The notes under the pieces are model-generated. The model made no database searches. It was not told the origin of the DNA and worked only from the letters and a program-made list of their open reading frames with translations. The translations under genes and the position numbers were made by a program. A DNA stretch of 64,000 nucleotides from positions 124,001 through 188,000 of the forward strand of contig CAVQEK010000010.1 in NCBI GenBank assembly GCA_963711495.1, written 5' to 3'. Position 1 is the stretch's first letter; each line of letters starts with the position of its first letter. This document shows positions 17,320 through 26,091 of the stretch, in pieces. This DNA comes from CAVQEK01 sp963711495. Lineage in GTDB: Bacteria > Bacteroidota > Bacteroidia > Cytophagales > Cyclobacteriaceae.

Positions 17320-19083
17320 ATGAAAAAAATATTCAATGCCTACCAGCTTGTTGTTGGCAATTTGATCATTTTAGCATTGGTGGCTTCCTTTGTTGTCCTT
17401 ATCCTTATGCTCTACAATGTGCGGAAAACGGTAAGACATATGACAAAATCGGGCATTGAAAAGACCCTCACCAAAGCCAATAAAGGGCTCACTCAATTTT
17501 TCAATCAACTTCAGTATATAGCTTTCGTTACCAGAGACCAGGGGAAAATGGGACTGTTTGATAATTTTTCACCTGAAACATTCAATAAATTTTTCATTCC
17601 GTACATTGAAAACTCCCCGGTCATTTCATCATGCATCATTGCCACAGAAGATGGCGATGAATATATGTTAATAAAAAAAGACCATGAATGGTTTAGTCGA
17701 ATAACCAGTAAAAATAGTGAATCTCAATCCCCTGATGTCATCGTCTGGCGAATGGATCCTTCAGGAAAACTTGTTAAAGTCAGGTCCGAGTCATTGGAAA
17801 AACAATATCAACCCAAATCCAGGCCTTGGTTTCGGGGAGCCTTACAGGTCCTTGACTCAAACTTTGTGTTTTGGACAGATCCCTATATTTTTTTCACCAC
17901 AGAAAATCCCGGCATCACTATTTCCACCGGCTGGAAAAACCAAGAAACAAATAAGAAATACATTGTAGCATTTGACATTCAATTGTTGGACATCTCCAAT
18001 CTCACCCAACAATTCCCGGAACATCCACACGAGAAGCTCTTTATCCTTACGGAAGATTCAAAATTACTCGGTTTACCCAAAGAAGACAGGTTCACCAACC
18101 CTGAATCGATGAAACCATTCATTTTAAAAGTACCAAATACCTTGGGCGATCCGGTTATTGACATGGCCATTCAAATACATCATCAAAATGCCAATAATGA
18201 AATATTCAGTTTTGATTACGGTGATGACCAATGGTGGGCTGGAAACGGTATTTTTCATTATGGCAAGAATAATCGATTGATATACACCGCCATTATACCT
18301 GAGTCAGACATGTATGCCGATATCGGCCGTTCCAGACAATTGATCGTGGGAGGTTTAGTATTTATTTTCGTGTTTTTTGGGATCATAGCCTTTACTTATA
18401 TCCATAAAAAAAGAGATGCCAGAATCATTCAGGCCGAACGCGATAAAAACGAAAAACTACTTTTAAATACCTTACCATTAAAAGTGGTTAACGATCTGAA
18501 AATATACAATTCATCGCCACCCGAAAATTTCGAGATGGTAACCGTACTTTTTTCGGATCTGGTAGGATTCACCAAGATTTCAAGTACCCTTCATCCCAAA
18601 ATCCTGATCAATGAACTCAATGATATTTTCACAACCTTCGATGAAATTATTGAAAGAAATGGTTGTGAACGCATAAAGACAATCGGGGATGCTTATCTGG
18701 CAGTATGTGGAATGCCCCAAAAAGACCCTCAACACGCATTGAAAATATTGAAATCGGCGGTTGAAATAATGCGGTATGTGAAATTACGAAGCCAAACGGC
18801 AGAAATTAACTGGAAAATCCGGATTGGAATTCATTCCGGTTCGGTGGTAGGCGCCATGGTGGGCGTTAAAAAGTACATTTATGATGTTTTCGGAGATACC
18901 ATCAATACAGCGTCACGGATGGAATCACTATCAGATCCAATGAAAATAAACCTTTCAGAATCTATCTATCAATTAGTGAGAGGTAAAGGTTATGTGTCGG
19001 ATGAAAAATTGATCTTTCAAAAACGCCCTCCAATGGAGGTAAAAGGGAAAGGTGTTATGGACATGTATTTCCTGGAGGTTTGA
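17320..19083 (+). CDS. membrane-bound class III adenylate/guanylate cyclase with extracytoplasmic sensor
   Basis: About 587 residues. An N-terminal membrane helix (LIILALVASFVVLILMLY), a Cache-like sensor region (about 50-335) with RPWFRGALQ and FWTDPYIFFTT typical of dCache ligand pockets, a second helix (GGLVFIFVFFGIIAFTYI), a short linker, then a class III nucleotidyl cyclase domain (about 405-588). The metal-binding aspartates are in LFSDLVGFTKIS and KTIGDAYLAVCG; YDVFGDTINTASRMES carries the nucleotide-binding D-x-x-N-x-x-x-R part. Residue choice (lysine in RIKTIGD, aspartate in VFGD) favours ATP over GTP. It would turn an outside signal into cAMP. A GTG at 17317 is an alternative start. 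Confidence 0.9.
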   Translation: MKKIFNAYQLVVGNLIILALVASFVVLILMLYNVRKTVRHMTKSGIEKTLTKANKGLTQFFNQLQYIAFVTRDQGKMGLFDNFSPETFNKFFIPYIENSPVISSCIIATEDGDEYMLIKKDHEWFSRITSKNSESQSPDVIVWRMDPSGKLVKVRSESLEKQYQPKSRPWFRGALQVLDSNFVFWTDPYIFFTTENPGITISTGWKNQETNKKYIVAFDIQLLDISNLTQQFPEHPHEKLFILTEDSKLLGLPKEDRFTNPESMKPFILKVPNTLGDPVIDMAIQIHHQNANNEIFSFDYGDDQWWAGNGIFHYGKNNRLIYTAIIPESDMYADIGRSRQLIVGGLVFIFVFFGIIAFTYIHKKRDARIIQAERDKNEKLLLNTLPLKVVNDLKIYNSSPPENFEMVTVLFSDLVGFTKISSTLHPKILINELNDIFTTFDEIIERNGCERIKTIGDAYLAVCGMPQKDPQHALKILKSAVEIMRYVKLRSQTAEINWKIRIGIHSGSVVGAMVGVKKYIYDVFGDTINTASRMESLSDPMKINLSESIYQLVRGKGYVSDEKLIFQKRPPMEVKGKGVMDMYFLEV

Positions 19084-19167
19084 AAAAACGCTGCCGATTA
19101 ACACGTCTAAAATTGTCTCTCCTCCAATAATTCTTTCAGACAAACTTATTGATGAATAATTTTTTAC

Positions 19168-19175
19168 TACCTTTG
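19168..19175 (+). promoter_or_regulatory. -7 box of rpsA promoter
   Basis: TACCTTTG matches the Bacteroidota -7 consensus TAnnTTTG exactly. A TTG lies at 19149-19151, a little closer than the usual -33 spacing. Transcription from here would give a leader of about 105 nt before the rpsA ATG. Confidence 0.65.
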
Positions 19176-19179
19176 CAGT

Positions 19180-19260
19180 CCGTTTAAGTAAACGGATCCG
19201 GAAATCACATCCGGATATTGTTATACAACAAATTCGACAGTTTATGCTCCGGGGCTGTCG
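19180..19260 (+). promoter_or_regulatory. structured 5' leader of rpsA with three hairpins
   Basis: Three successive inverted repeats: CCGTTTA/TAAACGG (19180-19195), ATCCGG/CCGGAT (19196-19216) and CGACAG/CTGTCG (19235-19260), all between the -7 box and the start codon at 19287. Such a leader suits autogenous control by S1 protein, known in other bacteria. That function is inferred. Confidence 0.5.
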
Positions 19261-19286
19261 TGTAAAAATCAGGGGCTTTATTTATT

Positions 19287-21824
19287 ATGAGTAATTCACA
19301 AGAAGAGACAAAAAAAGAAGAAATTCAGGCTGAGGAAATTAAGGATACTACTCAGGAAGAAAAAACTGAATCGACATCAGTAGCCGAAGAAGAAAAGGAA
19401 ACAACTGAATCGGCGGAACAACCTGAGGCCAAAAAGGCGTCTGAAGAGGAGACTCCGGTTGAATCACCTCGAGAAGAAGTAAAAGCAGAGACTGAAGAGG
19501 AGACCCTCGTTGAATCATCTGAGGAGAAAGAAGTAAAGGCTGAGACTGAAGAAGTGGTGGCAGAAGATACAGAAGATAAAACCGTAGAAGAAGCGCCAAA
19601 AAGCGAAACTGAACCAAAAACAGACTCCAAAGGCAGTCAAAATTCTACCAAGAAAGAAACGAAGACAGAAGAAGCCCCTGCTGCTGAATCCATCGAATGG
19701 GACGAAAGTGAAACAAAAGATTTTGGCGTAGACTATTCACAGTCGGAACGAGAAAGGCTCGAAAAAATGTACGAGCAAACGCTAACCACGGTAACAGAAA
19801 AAGAAGTGGTAACCGGTACCGTGGTAGGCATTACCGATCGTGATGTTATTTTAAATATTGGTTTCAAATCCGATGGACTAGTGCCATTGAATGAATTCAG
19901 GGATATGCCCGACCTTAAAATCGGTGATAAGGTTGAAGTTTATCTCGAAGAACAGGAAAATGCTCAGGGGCAACTCGTACTTTCAAGGAGAAAGGCCAAA
20001 ATTGTTAAAGCCTGGGAAAATATACAATCTGCGCTTGATAATGATGAAGTAATTGAGGGTTTTGTTAAAAGAAGAACGAAAGGTGGCTTGATTGTGGATA
20101 TATTCGGCGTAGAAGCCTTCCTTCCCGGTTCACAAATTGATGTGAAACCAATCAGGGACTTCGACATGTTTGTGAACAAGAAAATGGAGGTTAAAGTGGT
20201 GAAGATCAATTACTCCAACGATAATGTGGTAGTGTCCCACAAGGTACTCATCGAAAAAGACCTTGAACAACAAAAAGCAGAAATCCTCAATAACCTGGAA
20301 AAAGGCCAGGTATTGGAAGGGGTGATCAAAAATATGACCAACTTTGGTGTATTTATTGACCTCGGTGGCGTAGATGGTCTGCTGCATATCACCGACATTT
20401 CCTGGGGAAGAATCAACCATCCGGAAGAGGTGCTCAACCTGGACCAAAAGGTGAATGTCGTGGTACTTGACTTTGATGATGATAAGAAAAGGATTTCACT
20501 GGGTATGAAACAACTTACCCCGCATCCATGGGATTCATTGTCTGAGGATATGCAAATTGGATCTAAGGTGAAGGGCAAAATTGTGAATGTTGCTGATTAT
20601 GGCGCATTCCTCGAAATCATGCCGGGCGTCGAAGGTTTGATCCACGTTTCTGAAATGTCGTGGTCTCAACACCTCAGAAATCCTTCTGATTTTATCAATA
20701 TTGGCGATGAACTGGAAGCGGTTGTCCTCACCCTGGACCGTGAAGATCGAAAAATGTCTTTGGGTATTAAACAATTAACGGAAGATCCATGGACCAAACA
20801 AGACGTTCTCACCAAGTATGCTGTTGGTACACGTCATACCGGTATTGTCAGAAATCTTACAAACTTTGGATTATTCATTGAACTTGAAGAAGGTATCGAT
20901 GGCCTTGTGCACGTATCCGATCTCAGTTGGACCAAGAAGATCAAACATCCTTCGGAATTTGTGAAAGTTGGTGACGAACTGGAAGTTCAGGTTTTGGAGC
21001 TCGATGTTGAAAACAGAAGGCTGGCCCTCGGACACAAACAACTTGAGGAAAATCCATGGGATACATTCGAAACTATTTTTACCAGAGGATCAGTGCATAA
21101 ATGTACCGTTATCAGTAAAAATGATAAGGGTGCCTTGCTCGAACTCCCATACGGTATAGAAGGATTTGCCACAACCAAGAATCTATCCAAGGAAGACGGT
21201 GGTCAGGCTGAGGTGGGTGAAACACTCGATTTCAAAGTCACGGAATTCTCCAAAGAAGACAAACGCATCGTACTTTCTCATACAGCAATCTATATGGCTG
21301 AAGAGAAGACGGCCAGACCGGCCAAGAAAAAAGGTGGCACAAAGAACGCAATCACCAAAATTAATAAGGAGGTAGAACGCGATACTTTGGGTGATCTTGA
21401 GGCCCTTTCTGCACTGAAAGAACAAATGGAAGAGGATAAAAAGTCTGAAGGTGGTAAAAAGGCCAAGCCGGCTGCCAAAAAAGAAAAAACTGACGAAAAG
21501 GAAATAGTAGCAGAGCCTGAGGCGGAAGTAAAACCAAAAGAGAAAACTACCCAGGAAGAGAAAGCAGAAAAGCCTGTAGCTGAAGCCAAATCGGAAGCGA
21601 AACCTGACAAGACAGAAAAATCCGAAGAACCGGTTGCCGAAACCAAAACAACGGATAAACCTGCCAAGGAGGAAAAAGCAAAACCGGTAGCAGAAGCAAA
21701 ATCGGAAGATAAGAAGGCCGAAAAGGAAGAAAAACCCAAAAAGGCAAAAACAGCGCCAAAAGCTTCCAAGGAAAAAAGCGAAGAGCCGGAAGAAAGTGAA
21801 GAAAAATCGGAAGACGATAAATAA
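19287..21824 (+). CDS. rpsA: 30S ribosomal protein S1 with long charged N- and C-terminal tails
   Basis: 845 residues, much longer than the usual 550-600. The middle (about 165-670) holds six S1 OB-fold repeats that bind mRNA, for example VLEGVIKNMTNFGVFIDLGG and GIVRNLTNFGLFIELEEG with the repeated GLxHxSDxSW signature. Residues 1-150 are Glu/Thr/Lys-rich, and 670-845 are Lys/Glu/Ala-rich with quasi-repeats of the KPVAEAKSE type. In this phylum S1 stands in for much of Shine-Dalgarno recognition. Start ATG 19287 follows the structured leader; a terminator follows 32 bp after the stop. Confidence 0.95.
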   Translation: MSNSQEETKKEEIQAEEIKDTTQEEKTESTSVAEEEKETTESAEQPEAKKASEEETPVESPREEVKAETEEETLVESSEEKEVKAETEEVVAEDTEDKTVEEAPKSETEPKTDSKGSQNSTKKETKTEEAPAAESIEWDESETKDFGVDYSQSERERLEKMYEQTLTTVTEKEVVTGTVVGITDRDVILNIGFKSDGLVPLNEFRDMPDLKIGDKVEVYLEEQENAQGQLVLSRRKAKIVKAWENIQSALDNDEVIEGFVKRRTKGGLIVDIFGVEAFLPGSQIDVKPIRDFDMFVNKKMEVKVVKINYSNDNVVVSHKVLIEKDLEQQKAEILNNLEKGQVLEGVIKNMTNFGVFIDLGGVDGLLHITDISWGRINHPEEVLNLDQKVNVVVLDFDDDKKRISLGMKQLTPHPWDSLSEDMQIGSKVKGKIVNVADYGAFLEIMPGVEGLIHVSEMSWSQHLRNPSDFINIGDELEAVVLTLDREDRKMSLGIKQLTEDPWTKQDVLTKYAVGTRHTGIVRNLTNFGLFIELEEGIDGLVHVSDLSWTKKIKHPSEFVKVGDELEVQVLELDVENRRLALGHKQLEENPWDTFETIFTRGSVHKCTVISKNDKGALLELPYGIEGFATTKNLSKEDGGQAEVGETLDFKVTEFSKEDKRIVLSHTAIYMAEEKTARPAKKKGGTKNAITKINKEVERDTLGDLEALSALKEQMEEDKKSEGGKKAKPAAKKEKTDEKEIVAEPEAEVKPKEKTTQEEKAEKPVAEAKSEAKPDKTEKSEEPVAETKTTDKPAKEEKAKPVAEAKSEDKKAEKEEKPKKAKTAPKASKEKSEEPEESEEKSEDDK

Positions 21825-21855
21825 TACTTTTCCTGGTTGAACAAGAATAAAAAAA

Positions 21856-21879
21856 GGCATCCGGTTGGGTGCCGTTTTT
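21856..21879 (+). terminator. rho-independent terminator after rpsA
   Basis: Stem GGCATCC/GGGTGCC (one G-U pair), loop GGTT, then GTTTTT. Confidence 0.8.
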
Positions 21880-21956
21880 ACATTTTATCCACAATTAATT
21901 ATTATTAATATTTGAACTGAGGGGCATTATTTCTTATTTTTGCCTGCTCATTTTAA

Positions 21957-22027
21957 GGTCTCGTGGCCGAGTGGCTAGGCAGAGGTCTGCAAAACCTTTT
22001 ACGGCGGTTCGAATCCGCCCGAGACCT
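21957..22027 (+). tRNA. tRNA-Cys (anticodon GCA)
   Basis: A 71-nt cloverleaf. Acceptor arms GGTCTCG (21957-21963) and CGAGACC (22020-22026) pair fully, with T as discriminator base. The anticodon arm is GAGGT-CTGCAAA-ACCTT with GCA in the loop, and the T arm is GGCGG-TTCGAAT-CCGCC. CCA is not encoded. Confidence 0.96.
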
Positions 22028-22041
22028 CAGGAACCAACAAC

Positions 22042-22077
22042 AGACTGCTCCTTGCGAGTGGTCTTTTTTTATTTTAT
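22042..22077 (+). terminator. rho-independent terminator after tRNA-Cys
   Basis: Nine-pair stem AGACTGCTC/GAGTGGTCT with two wobble pairs, loop CTTGC, then TTTTTTATTTTATTT. Confidence 0.8.
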
Positions 22078-22235
22078 TTAATCGACAAATCACGTTTTGT
22101 TAAATTTAAAATATTGGTTGAGACACAAATATTTTTTCAATGAATGTCCTGCAATTTCATGGTCTGCGGCATGCACTTCGAAAAGTTTATTGATAAATTG
22201 GTTTCACTCAAAATTAATTCTTCCTTGAATCACCA

Positions 22236-23072
22236 ATGAAAATTGCATTAAAAACCGTCGATCATTATTTACGGGACCAACTGGTAAAATTCGAACAAAA
22301 TTACCGGATCGCCATTGCCGACTATAATGGTGACGCCATCCACGATTTGAGGGTGGCCATCAAACGAACACGATTTGTGTTAAGTTTTCTCCATGAAATG
22401 GAATTGTTCAACAAACAAAGTGCATCGTACGCCCAAAATCTTGAGCTGGTTTTCAAGCCCTTTGGAACACTGCGTGATGTGCAGATCAAAGAAAACCTGC
22501 TCAAAAAGATGAAACTTTTCAATCTCAGGCAAATGGCCCCCTTTAGATTATATCTTGAAAATCGCGCCTCGAAAAGTAAATTGAAGATAAAAGATACTTT
22601 TAAAAATTTTAGCTTCTACGATTTTGAGGAATTCAAAAATACCAATCATTTCAGAAAATCATCCGGCGGAAAGGTCCTGACTGTTGGTGAAGTGGACAAA
22701 TATCTCCATAGAAAAATTCATGAAATACGTCATTTATCAGAATTGCCGGATCTGGGACAGCATCTTCACGAAATAAGAAAGAGACTGAAAGAAATCTATT
22801 ATCTATTGGAAATGGCTGAGAAACCGGCCTATGCCGTGAATGGCATAATATTGAATCTCGAACAAATACGATTAGTAGAGGATCAAATTGGAAACTGGCA
22901 CGATCATGAACTTCTGCTGAAGAAAATTCAACAAAAACTTTTTGGGCCAGACAATACAAAAATAAAAACCGGGCAACTCCAAATTAAAATGGAAAATCAC
23001 ATTCAGGAAATATATGTTGTCGCGTTGGAAGGGGTAAAAAAGATTCTGCAACCAGGGCAATCAGCTAATTAA
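22236..23072 (+). CDS. CHAD domain-containing protein
   Basis: A 278-residue helical protein. The N-terminal half has the CHAD signature: AIHDLRVAIKRTRFVLSFLHEM and LVFKPFGTLRDVQIKENLL, followed in the second half by LHEIRKRLKEIYYLLEMA and EDQIGNWHDHELLL. The conserved histidines and basic residues line a pore that binds polyphosphate in this family, so a link to polyphosphate granules is likely. Standalone, without a CYTH domain. Its last four bases overlap the end of the convergent PYGNR-repeat gene. Confidence 0.9.
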   Translation: MKIALKTVDHYLRDQLVKFEQNYRIAIADYNGDAIHDLRVAIKRTRFVLSFLHEMELFNKQSASYAQNLELVFKPFGTLRDVQIKENLLKKMKLFNLRQMAPFRLYLENRASKSKLKIKDTFKNFSFYDFEEFKNTNHFRKSSGGKVLTVGEVDKYLHRKIHEIRHLSELPDLGQHLHEIRKRLKEIYYLLEMAEKPAYAVNGIILNLEQIRLVEDQIGNWHDHELLLKKIQQKLFGPDNTKIKTGQLQIKMENHIQEIYVVALEGVKKILQPGQSAN

Positions 23073-23842
23073 TCATTACCTTTTTGATCTGATTCATCGG
23101 GTTTCTGCCGCTGAATACGTCTCCTTTTGGGTTTATCAGGATCACTATTAAACTGATCATCGCGATTTGGATTGTGTCCATGAGAACTGTCCTGATTGCG
23201 GTTGCCATAGGGTGGTTTATCACCATAGGGTCTGTTGCCATAGGGTTTATCTCCACCATAAGGACGGTCCCCATACGGTCTGTCATTATATGGCCTGTTT
23301 TCTCCCCCTTGCGGACGGTTGCCATAAGGTTTATCTCCTTGTGACCGGTTATCATAGGGTTTATCTCCATAGGACCGGTTACCATAGGGTCTTTCGTTAT
23401 TCGACCTATTCTCCCCTCCTTGAGGACGGTTGCCATAGGGTTTATTTCCAGACGGCCTATTTCCATATGGTCTGTTCCCCTGGGATTGGTTCCCGTATCT
23501 ATTTCCTCCAGATTGATAATTCCGTCGTCCTTGATTTCCACCTTGGAATCTTCTGTTCGGCTGCCCAAATCCGGAATTTCTGGTCCTTGGCTGCAGATTA
23601 TTAGCTTTTCGATGATCTTCAATGCAAGCCATGATCAAAGGCTCAAATTCCACCGGGAAAGCATTGACCGTAAAATATTTGCTGAATTCCCGTTGTTCTA
23701 TTTTGGTGGGTTTGAATTTGGGATTGTGTTTCCTGAGTTCACCCATGAAAGTTTGCCCTACTGCATTGGTATCATTCCTGGTGAAGTCTAATCCGGATTT
23801 TAAAAAGCATTTAAAAACGGTCGTCAGGTTCTGGTTATCCAC
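23069..23842 (-). CDS. PYGNR-repeat, Gly/Arg/Asn-rich protein of unknown function
   Basis: About 257 residues from GTG 23842 (VDNQNLTTVFKCFLKSG); the frame is open further to a TTG at 23875, and the choice is uncertain. Residues 1-85 look folded (VGQTFMGELRKHNPKFKPTKIEQREFSKYF). After that the protein is a low-complexity run built from PYGNRP, YGDKPY and PQGGENR units, ending in an Arg/Lys-rich tail (KPKRRRIQRQKPDESDQ). Such Arg-Gly-Tyr-Asn tails are seen on RNA-binding and phase-separating proteins, but no RNA-binding domain is recognised here. Convergent with the CHAD gene, overlapping by 4 bp. Confidence 0.7.
   Translation of the reverse strand: MDNQNLTTVFKCFLKSGLDFTRNDTNAVGQTFMGELRKHNPKFKPTKIEQREFSKYFTVNAFPVEFEPLIMACIEDHRKANNLQPRTRNSGFGQPNRRFQGGNQGRRNYQSGGNRYGNQSQGNRPYGNRPSGNKPYGNRPQGGENRSNNERPYGNRSYGDKPYDNRSQGDKPYGNRPQGGENRPYNDRPYGDRPYGGDKPYGNRPYGDKPPYGNRNQDSSHGHNPNRDDQFNSDPDKPKRRRIQRQKPDESDQKGND
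23195..23500 (-). repeat. in-gene tandem repeat coding PYGNRP-type units
   Basis: Degenerate repeat units of about 18-30 bp, recognisable on the plus strand by recurring CCATAGGG and GGTTTATC(T/A)CC words, encode the low-complexity tail of the gene at 23069-23842. Confidence 0.75.
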
Positions 23843-24523
23843 GATATTCAATTTTATCCAAAAGTTTGAAAACAATCAATTTATGTCAAAAAAACTTCCC
23901 TTTAAATCTTAATACCCCAATTTGTTTGAAACCAACTAACATAATCATTGGTCGGTACAGAATAATGCTTCAAGAAACAAAAGTATTATAATTTGTAATA
24001 TAAATTAATGGAATTGCCTACCAATTTTGCACAAAGTTTTTATCAGCCTATAAATTATTCCATTTTACCCATTCGCCGAAATAACGAAAACAGGATGAGG
24101 TTAGTCTTAACCTAGCCGTACAATACAGTTATATTCTATAATTATCTTACGTTAGGTATCATCTATATTATGAAGAGTACTCACTGCGGGTCAGGGCAAA
24201 CGCATTCAAGAATTTTATCCAGCAAAAAACGATCTTTCACATAGAACATACCCCTTCACCCATTTCAAAAGAGGAATATAAGTGTTTTTTCAGGATATAA
24301 TTCCTAGAGCATCGTAATTCTATTTTAAATGCGTTTTTCCTGCGTCACACGTCCGATACGATATAGATGCAATACTGTTTTTATGACTTTAAACCAATTG
24401 CCGGTAAGTCAATGTTGTTTAGTCAGACGGTGGCATTCTATTGTTCACGAATAAAATCCCTGGTTTTTCCACCATTAAAATCAACTAAAACCTGACCTGA
24501 ATTGGTTTCTGAAATGCGCATGT
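23843..24523. other. 680-base stretch without a recognised gene
   Basis: AT-rich, with no long frame on either strand that reads like protein and no RNA gene I can identify. It may hold the promoter of the PYGNR-repeat gene and the 3' region of the lipoprotein at 24524. Confidence 0.5.
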
Positions 24524-25033
24524 TTAATAGAAGTTAATTCCTCCGTGAATAAAATAAAAAAACAAATTGTCCATTGGCACTGGTTTAGAATTGCATCGAA
24601 CATAGTCCTTAAAACTGACAACTAAGGTATCGCCATTATATACGCCACTATCCAGTCTAAAATTCGCTGACCATTCCTGCTCTCCCTGTACATTCATTGG
24701 TTGCGTGACCTTCAACCACTGGCCGGACTGTTCGTGGAGCAATTCAAAATTAACTGGCTTACCATTGCGCTTTATTTTCAAACCCACCGGATTGACTTCC
24801 ATTTCTTCCGTGGCAGAAATTTTTTGCACAAGAAAAAATTTCGTGTTGCCCTGACCTTTGAGTTGATCAACCATCATTCCGCAAGGCAGATGATACTGAT
24901 GATTGAGATATTCGCCATTCTCCCGCACAATATAGGTGACCTGACAAGATGTCAAAAAACCAGATACAATAATTATTATCATGGATACCATGGCAAAATT
25001 CAGTGGTTTTGACAATATATCACATGATTTCAT
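24524..25033 (-). CDS. hypothetical lipoprotein
   Basis: 169 residues. A hydrophobic segment (MVSMIIIIVSGFLTSC) ends in a lipobox, giving an acylated cysteine near residue 30 after an unusually long N-region; an internal Met at the start of that segment may be the true start. The rest is a beta-rich domain with SGQWLKVTQPMNVQGEQEW and GDTLVVSFKDYVRC. Not recognised. It starts 9 bp after the MscS gene on the same strand, so they are probably one operon and both act at the envelope. Confidence 0.7.
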   Translation of the reverse strand: MKSCDILSKPLNFAMVSMIIIIVSGFLTSCQVTYIVRENGEYLNHQYHLPCGMMVDQLKGQGNTKFFLVQKISATEEMEVNPVGLKIKRNGKPVNFELLHEQSGQWLKVTQPMNVQGEQEWSANFRLDSGVYNGDTLVVSFKDYVRCNSKPVPMDNLFFYFIHGGINFY

Positions 25034-25042
25034 TTGGTCAGA

Positions 25043-25978
25043 TCAATTGTTTACAGATGGAGTTGTTCCTTTTTTACCTTCCGAAGCATTATCGAAGAAA
25101 CGCTGTGTGGGATAGGCAAAATCAATGTCATCTTCTTTACCGAAAGCTTCCAACACTGATTCCCAGATCTTTTCCTGATAACTGCGTCGCATCCTGGGGT
25201 TACACAAAAACCGCATGGTGAGCATAACGCCAGAATCTTTTACATCAGTATAAACAATGGGTGTGAGTTTATTATAGAAGATCATATATTTCTTGGAAGC
25301 AGCTTTGATCTTCCGCTCCATGTCGTTGGTGAATTGTTCTGTATTGTTATTGACTATGTCTTTTAAAATATTTTTGGCTTTCTTCCAGTCGCTTTCAAAT
25401 GTGACCAGCACGCCGATTTCATGCCAGATATAATTGAAACCTGTGTTGTAATTGGCCAAAGTTTCACGGAATACGATAGAATTCGGAATATGCATGATTC
25501 TTCCGGTACTTTGGTCAGCATCCACCCAATTGCCAATCTCAATTATGGTGAACTGAAAAATCCTGAGGTCAATCACATCGCCGGCATGCTGACCAATCTG
25601 AATGCGGTCGCCCACATCAAATGGTTTACGCCAAAGAATAAACATCCAGCCGGCCAAATCAGTGACCGGGTCTTTCAAGGCAATAGCAAGCCCGGCAGAA
25701 AGCAGCCCAAGGATGGTGGCGACGGATTTGAATTCCTTAATCCAGATCTGAGTAATGATAAAGACTCCAATAAAAAAAATAATATAACTCTGGCTTTTAC
25801 TCCAGCGATAGCGATAAACAATATTCTCACTCCGTTTAAAAATAATTCTGCGGATGATTTTATTTACAAGCCATAAAACCAGGATTGTGATAACAGATTT
25901 TAAAAATTTCTCCTGGATATCTGTTGAAATACCGGTTATTTCATGGAGCCAATTATACAGGTCTGAAAATGGTGCCAT
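25043..25978 (-). CDS. MscS-family mechanosensitive ion channel
   Basis: 311 residues: three membrane helices (LKSVITILVLWLVNKII; YIIFFIGVFIITQIWI; SVATILGLLSAGLAIALKDPVTDLAGW) followed by the beta domain with FDVGDRIQIGQHAGDVIDL and the cytoplasmic vestibule. The third helix followed by KDP and the beta start is the MscS pore signature. It opens under membrane tension to release solutes. Typical small-channel length. The hypothetical lipoprotein follows 9 bp later. Confidence 0.92.
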   Translation of the reverse strand: MAPFSDLYNWLHEITGISTDIQEKFLKSVITILVLWLVNKIIRRIIFKRSENIVYRYRWSKSQSYIIFFIGVFIITQIWIKEFKSVATILGLLSAGLAIALKDPVTDLAGWMFILWRKPFDVGDRIQIGQHAGDVIDLRIFQFTIIEIGNWVDADQSTGRIMHIPNSIVFRETLANYNTGFNYIWHEIGVLVTFESDWKKAKNILKDIVNNNTEQFTNDMERKIKAASKKYMIFYNKLTPIVYTDVKDSGVMLTMRFLCNPRMRRSYQEKIWESVLEAFGKEDDIDFAYPTQRFFDNASEGKKGTTPSVNN

Positions 25979-26015
25979 CGTTGCGGTACGCTTAGTTACA
26001 AAATTGTAATATTAA

Positions 26016-26052
26016 TTAAAAAAAATACCCTTTTATATGAAAATAAAAGGGT
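26016..26052 (-). terminator. rho-independent terminator after the universal stress protein gene
   Basis: ACCCTTTTA/TAAAAGGGT stem (26027-26052) followed on the minus strand by a run of T (the A tract at 26018-26025 on plus). It lies 40 bp past the stop at 26092. Confidence 0.85.
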
Positions 26053-26091
26053 CGTGAAAATCAATGCTTGTTGATTTCAAGTCAAATGGAA

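Noticed and set aside
19348..21894. Several long minus-strand ORFs opposite rpsA
   Set aside because: They are shadows of the Glu/Lys-rich coding sequence (Ser/Phe/Leu-rich antisense frames) with no sign of their own.
23195..23500. Possible CRISPR array
   Set aside because: The units are coding, irregular in length, and there are no unique spacers between identical repeats. No CRISPR array is visible anywhere in the window.
23167..23604. Plus-strand ORF of 145 codons and minus-strand ORF of 185 codons over the PYGNR repeat
   Set aside because: Both are alternative readings of the repeat DNA; only the 23069-23842 minus frame continues into a folded non-repeat domain.
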